A stretch of 64,000 bases of DNA from an uncultured Eubacteriales bacterium (GTDB lineage Bacteria; Bacillota; Clostridia; Oscillospirales; Acutalibacteraceae): assembly GCA_934561055.1 (NCBI GenBank), contig CAKTFN010000010.1:4391-68390 (forward strand), read 5' to 3'. The position numbers and the translations under genes are program-made. The notes beneath the pieces were generated by a model. It was not told the DNA's origin. It saw only the letters and a program-made list of their open reading frames with translations, and did not search any database. Below are positions 24,696 through 33,715 of the stretch, one piece after another (within the stretch, counting starts at the first letter, position 1; the number at the start of each line of letters is the position of its first letter).

Positions 24696-26813
24696 ATGAA
24701 AGAAAAATCGACAATCAAAATTTTTAAGACTCCGATTATAGCTCTTCTTATGACCGTTTTATGCTTCGCTTTTGCAATGACGGCAAGTGCTGAAACCGTC
24801 GGCGGAAACTGCGGAAAAGACGGAGACAATGTTACTTGGTCTCTTGACACCGAGACGGGCGTTCTGACGATTTCCGGTGAGGGTGATATGGAGGATTATC
24901 GCTTCGGTAGCAATTTCGATGACAAAATAGCCCCATGGCGGTCTTATAGTATCAATTCTGTTACAATCAAAGAAGGAGTAACAACTGTTGGCGAGTGTGC
25001 ATTTTATAAATGCACAGAACTTAAAGACGTAATACTTCCAAACAGCATTTCTTTAATTAAATGCGATGCTTTTGCGTCATGTTCAGAAATCGCACAAATC
25101 GAACTGCCATATTCATTAACAGGTATTTATTCAGGTGCATTTAATAGTTGTTCTAAACTTGAAGAAATAGACATTCCAGATAGTGTTACCTCAATAGGAG
25201 ACGGTGCTTTCAGAGAATGTAGCTCATTAAAAAGAATAAAACTATCGAACAATATCACCTGTATCGACTATAACACTTTCAATAATTGCAAAGCATTGAC
25301 CGAAATAACAATTCCGAATAGCGTTACCAAAATAGTAATGTGTGCGTTTGAAGGATGTTCCTCATTGGTTAATGTAAGCATTCCCAACAGTGTAAATTCA
25401 ATCGGTGACAATGCTTTTAGTGATTGTTCATCGTTGGTAAATATAAACATACCAAATAGCGTTAAACTAATTGGTGCGTGCGCATTTTTCGGTTGTTGCT
25501 CATTACCGGAAATAAACATCCCTAATAGTATATCATCTATTAATTATGGTGTATTCAGCTGGTGTACTTCACTCAGGAAAGTAAATATTCCGAATACTGT
25601 TACAAGCATTGACGAGTGCGCTTTTTCCTACTGTATATCATTAAATAAATTTTTAGTCGATTCATCAAATAAGCATTTTTCAGCTGATAATTACGGTGCT
25701 CTTTATAATAAAGACAAATCAGTTTTGATTTCTTATCCTGCCGGAAGTAAAAATACCGAATATATTATGCCGGATTCAGTCAACAAGGTATGTACCGATG
25801 CATTTTTATACTGTACTTTTCTTGAAAAAATCGTCTTCAGTGATAGTGTTAAAGAGATTGATTCTGAAACTGTTACTAATTGTTTTGCATTAACGGATTT
25901 GGTTTTACCTAAGGCTTGTTCCCGTTTGGGAGAAATTGCCATTGCTTTAAATCCGTCTTTGAAAACATTGACGATTAAAAGTATGGATGCTCAATTTGAC
26001 GAACTTTCTGTATGCGCTTCCATTTTAACACTAAAAGATAATTATTCTTTGGATGATTTTCGTAATGAATTATATTCCTCTGAGCATCCCGATATAGATA
26101 GCATATTTGAAAAATATTTTGATTCCCATGATGATATGGTATACATCGGCACTATCATCTGCCATTCCGGTTCAACCGCAGAAGCATACGCAAAAGAAAA
26201 CGGCATAGACTATGAAACCGTTCACTTCTTCGGCGATTGGGTCTATGATTGGGACAACCTTTTCCGTGAGCACACCTGCACAATTTGCGGTTACACCGAA
26301 AAGGAAAACCTTGAAAAAGAAACCGACGGCGACGTTGAAATCGTCAAGCCCACAGATCCCGACAAAGACTTTGAAGTTGACAAAATTGAAAAGAACAGCA
26401 GCAAATATCTTCTCATTGAAGAAAGCTTTAAGCAGAACCACGAGGGAGATTACAGCATTCTCCGCTCCTTTGATATCACGCTCAAAAACAAAGACGGCGT
26501 TCATGTTCAGCCTGACGGAACCGTCAAGGTCAAACTGCCCAACGATTGGAAAAAGAACGGCGTATACAAAGTCTATCGTGTCAACGACGACGGAACACTC
26601 ACCGATATGAACGCATACCGTCAGGGCAGTCACCTCGTTTTTGAAACCGACCATTTCAGCATTTATGTTATCGTTGACGAAAGCGGCGAACAAGCCGACA
26701 CCGATGATTCCGGAAGCGACACATCATCAAATGCCTTTTCAAAATTTTTGAGCAAGCTCAAAGACCTTTTCAAAATCATCATCGAGTTTTTCAAATCACT
26801 CGGCAGAAAATAA
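24696..26813 (+). CDS. Secreted BspA-like leucine-rich repeat protein
   Basis: 705 aa. Signal peptide with a hydrophobic core and AMTASA cleavage region (about 1-30), a short GNCGKDGDNVTWSLD beta motif typical of this class, then about 13 BspA-type LRR_5 repeats of 22-23 residues (consensus near VTSIGDGAFRECSSL and IPNSV, about 75-420). The C-terminal 200 residues hold a CTICGYTEK motif and a beta domain, ending in an amphipathic Lys/Phe-rich helix. Such proteins sit at the cell surface and bind host or matrix ligands. The LRR part (about 24960-26160) is much more AT-rich and uses different codons (TTA, ATA, AAT) from both ends of the gene, suggesting a mosaic origin. Confidence 0.9.
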   Translation: MKEKSTIKIFKTPIIALLMTVLCFAFAMTASAETVGGNCGKDGDNVTWSLDTETGVLTISGEGDMEDYRFGSNFDDKIAPWRSYSINSVTIKEGVTTVGECAFYKCTELKDVILPNSISLIKCDAFASCSEIAQIELPYSLTGIYSGAFNSCSKLEEIDIPDSVTSIGDGAFRECSSLKRIKLSNNITCIDYNTFNNCKALTEITIPNSVTKIVMCAFEGCSSLVNVSIPNSVNSIGDNAFSDCSSLVNINIPNSVKLIGACAFFGCCSLPEINIPNSISSINYGVFSWCTSLRKVNIPNTVTSIDECAFSYCISLNKFLVDSSNKHFSADNYGALYNKDKSVLISYPAGSKNTEYIMPDSVNKVCTDAFLYCTFLEKIVFSDSVKEIDSETVTNCFALTDLVLPKACSRLGEIAIALNPSLKTLTIKSMDAQFDELSVCASILTLKDNYSLDDFRNELYSSEHPDIDSIFEKYFDSHDDMVYIGTIICHSGSTAEAYAKENGIDYETVHFFGDWVYDWDNLFREHTCTICGYTEKENLEKETDGDVEIVKPTDPDKDFEVDKIEKNSSKYLLIEESFKQNHEGDYSILRSFDITLKNKDGVHVQPDGTVKVKLPNDWKKNGVYKVYRVNDDGTLTDMNAYRQGSHLVFETDHFSIYVIVDESGEQADTDDSGSDTSSNAFSKFLSKLKDLFKIIIEFFKSLGRK

Positions 26814-26817
26814 AATC

Positions 26818-26849
26818 AACCGGGAGCGAGCAATCGTTCCCGGTTTTTT
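26818..26849 (+). terminator. Terminator of the LRR gene
   Basis: Arms AACCGGGA (26818-26825) and TCCCGGTT (26838-26845) followed by a T-run. Confidence 0.85.
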
Positions 26850-26869
26850 GCGGCTATTTTGAAATAGAG

Positions 26870-27319
26870 TTAGTTCACATCTTTATACATCTGCAAATAC
26901 TCAAGGTTTTTGAACCCCTTGCGCTCATAAAGTCCCCTTGCACGGTTGTTTTCCGGCTCGGTTTCAAGGCGGTATCTTGCGGCCGGAACATTCTCATAAA
27001 GGTATTTGAAAAAGGCCGTTCCGATTCCGTGACCCTGAAAAGCGTTTCTGACATAAAGCTCTTCAACCCAAACGAGCATTCCCCCGACTTCGTGCGAAAA
27101 CATTTTATCGAGGAGCGCATAGCCGGCAATTTCGCCTTTTTCCGTTTCAAAAACGTAACACTCAAGATAAACGTCCGAACGCATCAGCTCGTCAAAGGTT
27201 TTGAAATGAAACTCGTCGTCGATACTTTCCAAAACGGCGTCGCTTTCATAAAATTCACGGCTCATTTTGATGAACTCATCTTTATCGGACGAGAGTATTT
27301 TTCTGATTGAGTAATTCAT
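26870..27319 (-). CDS. GNAT-family N-acetyltransferase
   Basis: 149 aa. GNAT core: EIAGYALLDKMFSHEVGGMLVWVEELYV followed by the acetyl-CoA loop FQGHGIGTAFFKYL (about residue 95) and the closing EPENNRARGLYERKGFKNL. Acceptor substrate unknown. Start 27319 is chosen for an AAAGGA site 10 nt upstream and because the longer reading adds 31 atypical residues. Expected to be cytoplasmic. Confidence 0.9.
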   Translation of the reverse strand: MNYSIRKILSSDKDEFIKMSREFYESDAVLESIDDEFHFKTFDELMRSDVYLECYVFETEKGEIAGYALLDKMFSHEVGGMLVWVEELYVRNAFQGHGIGTAFFKYLYENVPAARYRLETEPENNRARGLYERKGFKNLEYLQMYKDVN

Positions 27320-27503
27320 TCTTTCTTTTTCCTTTCGTGTCATTGTTTCTCTTCGCTTCATATTATAGCATACGGAAAAATTTTCGTCAACCGAGGCGCT
27401 GTTTTGCTTCAAGCTTTTTTATGCATTTTAACCGTTTAAAGCGTTTGTGCGACGGGCTTTTTTCGTCAGCTTTCATAAAGAAGCGCTTTTTTTTAAAAAT
27501 CAC

Positions 27504-27532
27504 TTGACAAATAACCTTAAAAGTGGTTTAAT
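27504..27532 (+). promoter_or_regulatory. Promoter of the trpXYZ T-box unit
   Basis: -35 TTGACA (27504-27509) and -10 TTTAAT (27527-27532), 17-nt spacer. Confidence 0.8.
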
Positions 27533-27539
27533 CATGACA

Positions 27540-27840
27540 ACAAATGAATACCTTATCTCAAACCGATGAGAAAGAGTGAGTAGGTTTTGTCTTCTTTTCT
27601 TTCAGAGAGCCGTTGACGGTGGGAATACGGCAGGAAAACCAAAACCGAATGGACTTTCGAGGGCGAGCGGAAACGGATTTTTTTTCGGAGTATGTGAGAC
27701 GGAGATGACCCTTCGTGAAAAAAGGTCGGCATATGTTTGTATGCGTAAAGCGGACGCAAATGCGTTAAGCCGGGTGGCACCGCAGGATTTAGTTTTTTAT
27801 CCTGTCCCAGCAAGAAATTGCAGGGACGGGATTTTTATTT
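27540..27840 (+). ncRNA. T-box leader, tRNA-Trp specific
   Basis: Stem I: GAAAG (27570-27574) pairs with CTTTC, and GGTTTTG pairs with CAAAACC, leaving a specifier loop whose 3' strand reads GAA-TGG-A. The specifier is therefore TGG (27650-27652), a Trp codon. The apical region AGAGAGCCG and the T-box GGGTGGCACCGCAGG (27772-27786) are clear. The bulge TGGC (27775-27778) predicts a tRNA with discriminator G, as bacterial tRNA-Trp has. Terminator arms CCTGTCCC (27801-27808) and GGGACGGG (27823-27830) are followed by a T-run. Uncharged tRNA-Trp should stabilise the antiterminator and switch on the transporter. Confidence 0.95.
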
Positions 27841-27873
27841 TATCCCGACTCAAAAACCAAAGGAGTGAAAGAT

Positions 27874-27981
27874 ATGAAAACAAAACGATGGCGACGGTTA
27901 AACAACCCCCAACCTTCAAAAGCCGTTAACACTTCAAAATTTTATTATAACTCTTCAATAAAGAAAGGAATTTTACCATGA
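27874..27981 (+). CDS. 35-aa leader peptide with a Trp codon, coupled to trpX
   Basis: ATG with AAAGGAG 8 nt upstream, one of the best ribosome sites in the window. The peptide starts MKTKRWRRLNN, with a Trp codon at position 6, and continues as a basic, Ser/Lys-rich tail of 35 aa total. Its TGA stop overlaps the trpX ATG (bases 27978-27981, ATGA), so translation of trpX is probably coupled to it. It lies between the T-box terminator and trpX. No homologue is recognised; it could be a second, translational Trp sensor or only an SD-bearing coupling device. Confidence 0.6.
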   Translation: MKTKRWRRLNNPQPSKAVNTSKFYYNSSIKKGILP

Positions 27982-29057
27982 AAAAGATAATTGCTCTTGT
28001 TCTTGCTCTTACACTCGTTTTTGCATTTGCCGCCTGCTCCGAAAAGGACAGCAACACCACAACCCCCTCCGGCGATTCTTCGTCCGCACCGAACAGCGAA
28101 GCCGTAACCTATAAAATCGGCATTTGCAACTATGTTGATGACGCTTCGCTCAACCAAATTTATCAAAACATCGAATCAAAGCTTGCTTCAATAGGCAGCG
28201 AAAAGAACGTTAAGTTCGATATCGCCTATGACAACTGCAACGCCGACCCGAACGTTCTCAATCAGATCATCGCAAACTTCGTTGCAGACAAGGTTGACCT
28301 CATGGTCGGAATCGCAACTCCGGTCGCAATGGCAATGCAGAGCGCAACAAAGGACAACAAAATTCCCGTAATCTTCTCCGCAGTTTCCGATCCCGCCGGA
28401 GAAAAAACAAAGCTTGTCGAATCGCTTGAAAAACCGGGAAGCAACATCACCGGAACCAGCGACTACCTTGACACGGCTTCGGTCATGAACCTCATCTTTG
28501 CCGTCAACGCCAACGTAAAAAAGGTCGGCCTTCTTTATGACGTAGGTCAGGATTCGGGAGCTGCGGCAATCGCAAGCGCAAAGAAATTTCTTGAAGAAAA
28601 AGGCATTGAAGTTGTTGAACGCACCGGAACAACCGTTGATGAAGTTGTTCTTGCCGCTCAGGCTCTTGTTTCGGATAAGGTTGACGCCGTTTTCACCCCG
28701 ACCGACAACACAATCATGAAGGCAGAGCTTTCAATCTATGAAATTCTTTCAAAAGCAGGCATTCCCCACTACACCGGCGCAGACTCATTCGCACTCAACG
28801 GCGCTTTCCTCGGCTACGGCGTTGACTACGCAAACCTTGGCGAGCAGACCGCAGAAATGATTGCAGAAGTTCTTCTTGACAAAAAAGACCCGGCAGAAAT
28901 GGCAGTTCGTACCTTCGACAACGGCACCGCAACCGTTAACACCGAAACCTGCGAAGCACTCGGCATGAGCTTTGACGAAGTTTCGGAAAAAATCAAGCCC
29001 TTCTGCACCGCAGTTAAGAGCATCAAAACCGCCGAAAGCTTTTCGGACGCTCAGTAA
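27978..29057 (+). CDS. trpX: Tryptophan ABC transporter substrate-binding lipoprotein
   Basis: 359 aa. Signal peptide with lipobox FAFAAC, then a Ser/Thr-rich linker and an ABC_sub_bind (PF04392-type) periplasmic-binding fold: YKIGICNYVDDASLNQIYQNI, VGIATPVAMAMQSA, IPVIFSAVSDPAG and VDAVFTPTDNTI are characteristic. The tryptophan assignment comes from the Trp T-box and from similarity in gene order to streptococcal trpXYZ, not from binding residues. Own ribosome site AAAGGA inside the leader ORF. Confidence 0.88.
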   Translation: MKKIIALVLALTLVFAFAACSEKDSNTTTPSGDSSSAPNSEAVTYKIGICNYVDDASLNQIYQNIESKLASIGSEKNVKFDIAYDNCNADPNVLNQIIANFVADKVDLMVGIATPVAMAMQSATKDNKIPVIFSAVSDPAGEKTKLVESLEKPGSNITGTSDYLDTASVMNLIFAVNANVKKVGLLYDVGQDSGAAAIASAKKFLEEKGIEVVERTGTTVDEVVLAAQALVSDKVDAVFTPTDNTIMKAELSIYEILSKAGIPHYTGADSFALNGAFLGYGVDYANLGEQTAEMIAEVLLDKKDPAEMAVRTFDNGTATVNTETCEALGMSFDEVSEKIKPFCTAVKSIKTAESFSDAQ

Positions 29058-29091
29058 CAAATCAAAGAAAATTAACACGGAGTGATAAACC

Positions 29092-30033
29092 ATGGACGTT
29101 TCATCTGCGCTCAGTCTTTTTCAAACCGCAGCGGAGCTTGGCCTGATAAGCTCGCTGACCGTTCTCTCGCTTTTTCTGAGCTACTCAATGCTCAACGTCT
29201 GTGACCTTTCAACCGACGGCTGCTTCACCCTTGGGGCAGTCGTCGGCGCTATGGTTGCGGCGTCGGGTCATCCCTTCCTTTCAATCCCGGCGGCAATGTG
29301 CGCCGGCATCCTTTCCGGCTTCATCACCGCTTTCCTTCAAACAAAAATGGGAATTGACAGTCTCCTTGCCGGAATCATAGTCAACACGGGACTTTATTCA
29401 ATCAACATTGCCGTAATGGGCAACACGTCGCTCGTTAATCTCAACTTCACCGAGACGATTTTTACAAAGGTAAAAGCCGCACTTGAAAGCACGCCGTTTG
29501 CCGGTCAGTACAAGCTCATTATTGCGGCGGCCGCCGTACTTCTCGTTGTTCTTTTCCTTTCGTTTTTCCTCAAAACGAACCTCGGTCTTGCGCTTCGTGC
29601 AACAGGCAACAATCCGGACATGGTTCGCTCTTCTTCAATCAACACTTCAAAAATTATCATCATCGGCCTTTGCATTTCAAACTCGTTCACTGCCCTCTCA
29701 GGTTGCCTTCTTGCTCAGTCGCAGGGTTCGGCAAACATCGACATGGGAACCGGAATGGTTACGATCGCACTCGCTTCACTCCTCATCGGCGGAATACTTT
29801 TCAGCAAAAGGAAAAGCGTTGCGTTCAGAGCGGTATGTGCTGTTCTCGGCGCAGTGATTTTCCGCCTTGTTTATACTGCCGCACTTCGTTTCAATATGCC
29901 GGCATACATGCTCAAGCTTGTCTCTTCGGTAATCGTTATCGTTGCAATTTCCGCTCCGTATCTTAAAAAGCAATTTCCGAAAATCAAGAGAAGACTTGAA
30001 CTCAGAAACAAAAAGGAGGCGGACTTAAGATGA
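29092..30033 (+). CDS. trpY: Tryptophan ABC transporter permease
   Basis: 313 aa, eight to nine spans, of the BPD_transp_2 (LivH/RbsC-like) superfamily. Conserved cytoplasmic segment LALRATGNNPDMVRSSSINTSK (about 165-186) is the coupling loop that contacts the ATPase. CDLSTDGCFTLGAVVGA near residue 39 is also typical. It lies 34 nt after trpX and its stop overlaps the trpZ start (ATGA). GGAG ribosome site. Confidence 0.9.
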   Translation: MDVSSALSLFQTAAELGLISSLTVLSLFLSYSMLNVCDLSTDGCFTLGAVVGAMVAASGHPFLSIPAAMCAGILSGFITAFLQTKMGIDSLLAGIIVNTGLYSINIAVMGNTSLVNLNFTETIFTKVKAALESTPFAGQYKLIIAAAAVLLVVLFLSFFLKTNLGLALRATGNNPDMVRSSSINTSKIIIIGLCISNSFTALSGCLLAQSQGSANIDMGTGMVTIALASLLIGGILFSKRKSVAFRAVCAVLGAVIFRLVYTAALRFNMPAYMLKLVSSVIVIVAISAPYLKKQFPKIKRRLELRNKKEADLR

Positions 30034-30818
30034 TGCTTTCTCTTTCAAAAATTTCAAAAACCTTTAATCCCGGAACGGTCAACGCAAAGACCGCACTCAA
30101 AGACCTTTCGCTTAACGTTGAAAAAGGTGATTTCATCACGGTCATCGGCGCAAACGGTGCAGGAAAGTCAACGCTTTTCGGCGCAATTTCCGGAACCTTC
30201 CTCACCGACAGCGGACGTATCGTTCTTGACGGAACGGACATCACAATGATAGCTGAACACAAACGTTCAAAGTCAATCGGAAGGCTTTTTCAGGACCCGA
30301 TGCTCGGTTCCGCCCCGGCAATGAGCATTGAAGAAAACCTTGCTCTCGCCGCCCACCGAGGAAGCTGGATCAGCCACACAACGAAAAAGGACAAAGAGGA
30401 CTTCAAAGAGCGTCTATCCCTCCTCGGAATGGGACTTGAGGACAGAATGAAACAACCCGTCGGACTGCTTTCCGGCGGACAAAGGCAGGCTTTGACGCTC
30501 CTCATGGCAACGATAAATCCACCTAAACTTCTTCTTCTTGACGAGCATACCGCAGCCCTTGACCCCGGAACGGCGGAAAAGGTTCTTGCCCTCACCGAAA
30601 GCATCGTCAAAGAAAACAAGCTCACCTGCATGATGATCACTCACAATATGCAGTCTGCGCTCGACCTCGGTAACCGCACCATCATGATGAACGGCGGAAA
30701 CGTTGTTCTTGACGTGAGCGGAGAGGAAAGGAAATCGCTCACCGTCGGCGATCTTCTTCAAAAATTCAAAGCGAAGGTCGGAGAAGAACTCACAACCGAC
30801 AGAATTTTACTTTCGTAA
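30030..30818 (+). CDS. trpZ: Tryptophan ABC transporter ATP-binding protein
   Basis: 262 aa. Walker A GANGAGKST (about 41-49), Q-loop FQDPM, signature LSGGQRQ (about 147), Walker B LLLLDEHTAALDP (about 168) and the H-loop ITHNMQ. Overlaps trpY by 4 nt with AAGGAGG upstream. Last gene of the unit, followed by a terminator. Confidence 0.93.
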   Translation: MMLSLSKISKTFNPGTVNAKTALKDLSLNVEKGDFITVIGANGAGKSTLFGAISGTFLTDSGRIVLDGTDITMIAEHKRSKSIGRLFQDPMLGSAPAMSIEENLALAAHRGSWISHTTKKDKEDFKERLSLLGMGLEDRMKQPVGLLSGGQRQALTLLMATINPPKLLLLDEHTAALDPGTAEKVLALTESIVKENKLTCMMITHNMQSALDLGNRTIMMNGGNVVLDVSGEERKSLTVGDLLQKFKAKVGEELTTDRILLS

Positions 30819-30827
30819 TCAAAAAAA

Positions 30828-30869
30828 AGCACAGCCGATACCGCTTGTTTCACGGTTTCGGCTGTGTTC
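30828..30869. terminator. Bidirectional intrinsic terminator
   Basis: Arms GCACAGCCGA and TCGGCTGTGT with extended pairing of TACCG with CGGTT; A-run left and T-rich right. Ends trpXYZ and the convergent M56 gene. Confidence 0.8.
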
Positions 30870-30872
30870 GTT

Positions 30873-33284
30873 TTATTCGGGCTGCCGCAAAAGCTTGAAT
30901 TCCGCCTTATCGGGAACTTCGGGCGCATATTTTTCCATACTCACCATACTGATTGTCGGAGATTTTTCTTTCTCATAGATATATGAATCTTCACCCTTTT
31001 TGAAAACATAATCGGCCGTTTCAATGCTTGTTGTGTGGAGAATAAGCTCACCGTCCTTTTCTTCATACGTTCCGCTTATAAAGCTGCTGTAATAAAGCGG
31101 AACCGTAATGTTAAAGTGTTTTGAGCCGGCGAAAAGCCGAAGCTCGGAATAGTTTTCACCGTCCTGATAACGGTAAACGCAGACGGTTTTGCCGAAGTAA
31201 TCCTTTGCACGTTCCTCACAGCTTTCACGGAGCTTTGAAAAATCAAAGCTTTGAACGGATTTTGAAAGCTCTTGCGGAAACTCTTCTTCCGCCTCGTCCT
31301 TTGTCAAAAACCGAATCTGCGAAAGCTCGTAGCTTTTGTTTTCAGCCTTGAACGTTGCAATTCCGAAGCTCTCGTTTTCAAAAACAGTGACCGGTGCATC
31401 GCTTACGGAAAGCGGATTTGAAAAGCCCATATCGGTTTTTGCAAAGTATACGGTTGCCGTTTTTTTATCCTCAACCGTTTTCAAAATCTTATGGGCTTCG
31501 GCAATATACGCAACGTCTTTTCCGCCGTTTTCGCCTTTCGCCTTTTCAATGATTTTTCGAGAAATAATGTTCTCCAAAAGCTCGTCTTTGTGGGTACGAA
31601 GATAAGACTTCATCTCTGCGCTGTCTTTCATATCAATGTTTTTGTTTTGTGAAATCATGAGCGTGAAATAAATCGGTTCGCTCTTTTCGGGGTCATCCGT
31701 AAAACCGAGCCACGCTTCAAGCTTATCGCTTATGGGATAAACACGAATATTAAGTCCCGAACCGGTTTCGTAATAAGCAAACTCCTCAAAGTCCTTTGCG
31801 GAAAGACGGTTCCCTTTTTCCGAAAGTTTTTCAAGGTCACGATAGCTCAAAAGCCTTGAGCCGCCGATAAGATTGTTTTCGTTCTCGTCTTTGCCCGAAG
31901 CGTATGACGAGCCGCTTGTAATTTTAAGCTCCCTTTTCAGGTCAAAAATTACCGAAACCTTGTATTCCTTTGCACTTTCGCCTTCAAAAGCAAAGCTCGT
32001 TTCAAGCTTATACCGGCCGGGCTTAGTTGCGCTCGACAAAAAGAGATAGGTATGCTCGTCTTCTCCGTTCGGCCGAATGATATTTGCAACAAGGTCAAAA
32101 CACGACGGCTGTTTGCTGTCCGTCCACCGAACGCCGCCTTCTCCGTTCGACGAAAGATAGCTCACCGAAAAAGCTTCGCCGTAAGAAATCGTATTCTTCG
32201 AGTTGTTTTTCCAGCGCAGCGTGAGCGAAAGACCGTTCGGCTTTTCAACGGCCGAAATTGCCTTCAACGAAACGGACGGATTTTCGCTTTCGATCTCGGT
32301 GATTTTTATAACTTCATTTTCAAACGGTTCGTTTTTTTCCTTCGGGTTCGTCACAAAAAAGACCGTGGCCGCAATGCAGGCAACAAGGGCGACAGCAACC
32401 ACCCAAAAGGCGGGCTTTTTATAATTAAGCACGTTTTTCACCCTTTCTTTCACGCCGACCTCACCGAAAGCAAGCGGACAGGCGGCGATTGTTTTTCTTT
32501 TTACGCTAAGGTCAAGGAGCGTTTGCGAATACTCCCGGCGCTCCTCAAACGGGAGTGTTTTGATGACTCTTTCGTCGCACGCAAGTTCAATGTCCCGGCA
32601 AAGAAGGACATACGCAAGCACACAAAGCGGATTGAACCAATGCACGGCGAGAATCAAAAACGCAAGCGGCTTTATTAGGTTATCTTTTCGTTCGAGGTGG
32701 GATTTTTCGTGAGCGAGAACCGCTTCGATTTTCTCTTTTTCAATTGAGGACGGAAGGAAAATCTTCGGTCTGAATATACCCAAAATGAACGGAGATTCAA
32801 TATTATCGCAATAATAAATGTTGTCTTTATACTTCACGCTTGCCGCAACATTTTTTCTAAGCATGAGAAAGCTTGTCAGTGCGTAAAGCAGTACCGCAAA
32901 AACGCCCGCCACCCAAACGACAGAAAGTATCCTCATAACGTCAACGTTCGGTTTTGCTTCGGTCACTATCGGTTCGGCAGAACTGACAAAGCTGTTCAAA
33001 AACGGAACGCCGGTATGAACGGTCATTACGGGATTGCCGGAATCCGCATAAAAGTTTTTGTGTATCACCTCTCCGCTCGGAACAAGGCTCAAGGCACTCT
33101 CGACCGAAAACGGAAGAACAAGCCGAATCGCCGCAAGAATCCACAGCGCACAGGCGAACGTTTTCGGCGCTTTTTTAAAAACGAGCCGCAGAACAATGAT
33201 TGCAAGAATTATCCAAACGGCGGTTAAGCTCATGTTGAAAACCTTCAAAAATACCTCTTCGAGAAGAAGGAGAAAACGTTCCAT
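30873..33284 (-). CDS. BlaR1/MecR1-like M56 metallopeptidase sensor
   Basis: 803 aa. Three N-terminal spans, the zinc protease motif HEKSH at 192-196 within AVLAHEKSHLERKD, and a fourth span near 295-315; this is the M56 layout of BlaR1. The remaining 480 extracellular residues do not resemble a penicillin-binding domain (no SxxK/KTG pattern seen), so the ligand is unknown; parts look like beta-rich DUF domains. It should cleave or activate release of the BlaI-type repressor upstream. ATG 33284 overlaps the repressor stop (TGATG) and has GGAGG 7 nt upstream. Confidence 0.88.
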   Translation of the reverse strand: MERFLLLLEEVFLKVFNMSLTAVWIILAIIVLRLVFKKAPKTFACALWILAAIRLVLPFSVESALSLVPSGEVIHKNFYADSGNPVMTVHTGVPFLNSFVSSAEPIVTEAKPNVDVMRILSVVWVAGVFAVLLYALTSFLMLRKNVAASVKYKDNIYYCDNIESPFILGIFRPKIFLPSSIEKEKIEAVLAHEKSHLERKDNLIKPLAFLILAVHWFNPLCVLAYVLLCRDIELACDERVIKTLPFEERREYSQTLLDLSVKRKTIAACPLAFGEVGVKERVKNVLNYKKPAFWVVAVALVACIAATVFFVTNPKEKNEPFENEVIKITEIESENPSVSLKAISAVEKPNGLSLTLRWKNNSKNTISYGEAFSVSYLSSNGEGGVRWTDSKQPSCFDLVANIIRPNGEDEHTYLFLSSATKPGRYKLETSFAFEGESAKEYKVSVIFDLKRELKITSGSSYASGKDENENNLIGGSRLLSYRDLEKLSEKGNRLSAKDFEEFAYYETGSGLNIRVYPISDKLEAWLGFTDDPEKSEPIYFTLMISQNKNIDMKDSAEMKSYLRTHKDELLENIISRKIIEKAKGENGGKDVAYIAEAHKILKTVEDKKTATVYFAKTDMGFSNPLSVSDAPVTVFENESFGIATFKAENKSYELSQIRFLTKDEAEEEFPQELSKSVQSFDFSKLRESCEERAKDYFGKTVCVYRYQDGENYSELRLFAGSKHFNITVPLYYSSFISGTYEEKDGELILHTTSIETADYVFKKGEDSYIYEKEKSPTISMVSMEKYAPEVPDKAEFKLLRQPE

Positions 33285-33649
33285 CACTTTTCCTCCTTTG
33301 CCGAATCAATCATTCTTTGAATTGAGGCGACTTCCTCTTTCGTGAGCCTTTTTTTGCTCGTAAAGGCGGCAATGAACGCCGGAAGTGAGCCGTCAAAAAC
33401 TTCTTCAACGAATTTTTCGCTTTGACGTGAGTGAAGCTCTTCCTTCGTAACAAGAACAGAAACAACGCTGTTTTCAAGTTTAAAAATGTTGTTATCGCAA
33501 AATTTTTTTAAAACGGAGTAGGTTGTTGTTCTTTTCCATGAAAGTTCTTCGCCGCATTTTTTAACAAGCTCTGCGGTTGAAAGCGGCGCATTTTTCCAAA
33601 CAATGTCCGCAAAGCGTGAATCAACAACGCCGAGTTTAAGTTCATTCAT
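33284..33649 (-). CDS. BlaI/MecI/CopY-family repressor
   Basis: 121 aa winged helix: LGVVDSRFADIVWKNAPLSTAELVKKC and RTTTYSVLKKFCDNN are the recognition region of Penicillinase_R proteins. Probably dimeric and inactivated by cleavage through the M56 partner encoded next, with which it overlaps. Two dyads over its promoter suggest autoregulation. Strong AAAAGGAGG ribosome site. Confidence 0.93.
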   Translation of the reverse strand: MNELKLGVVDSRFADIVWKNAPLSTAELVKKCGEELSWKRTTTYSVLKKFCDNNIFKLENSVVSVLVTKEELHSRQSEKFVEEVFDGSLPAFIAAFTSKKRLTKEEVASIQRMIDSAKEEK

Positions 33650-33672
33650 TTTCAGTCCTCCTTTTCCGAATA

Positions 33673-33715
33673 TTGTCTATAGCCTATCGACAACTATAGT
33701 CTACAGTGTATAGAC
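33673..33715. promoter_or_regulatory. Two dyad operators at the BlaI promoter
   Basis: First dyad, 33673-33693: arms TTGTCTATAG and CTATCGACAA around one central base, one mismatch. Second dyad, 33699-33715: outer arms GTCTA and TAGAC. Both overlap or directly follow the minus-strand promoter (-35 TTGACA at 33719-33724, -10 TAGACT, 17-nt spacer). The TCTA/TAGA cores fit BlaI-type sites. Confidence 0.65.

Noticed and set aside
26172..26693. 173-codon minus-strand ORF in the LRR gene
   Set aside because: Shadow of the LRR protein C-terminal frame; no ribosome site and no recognisable domain.
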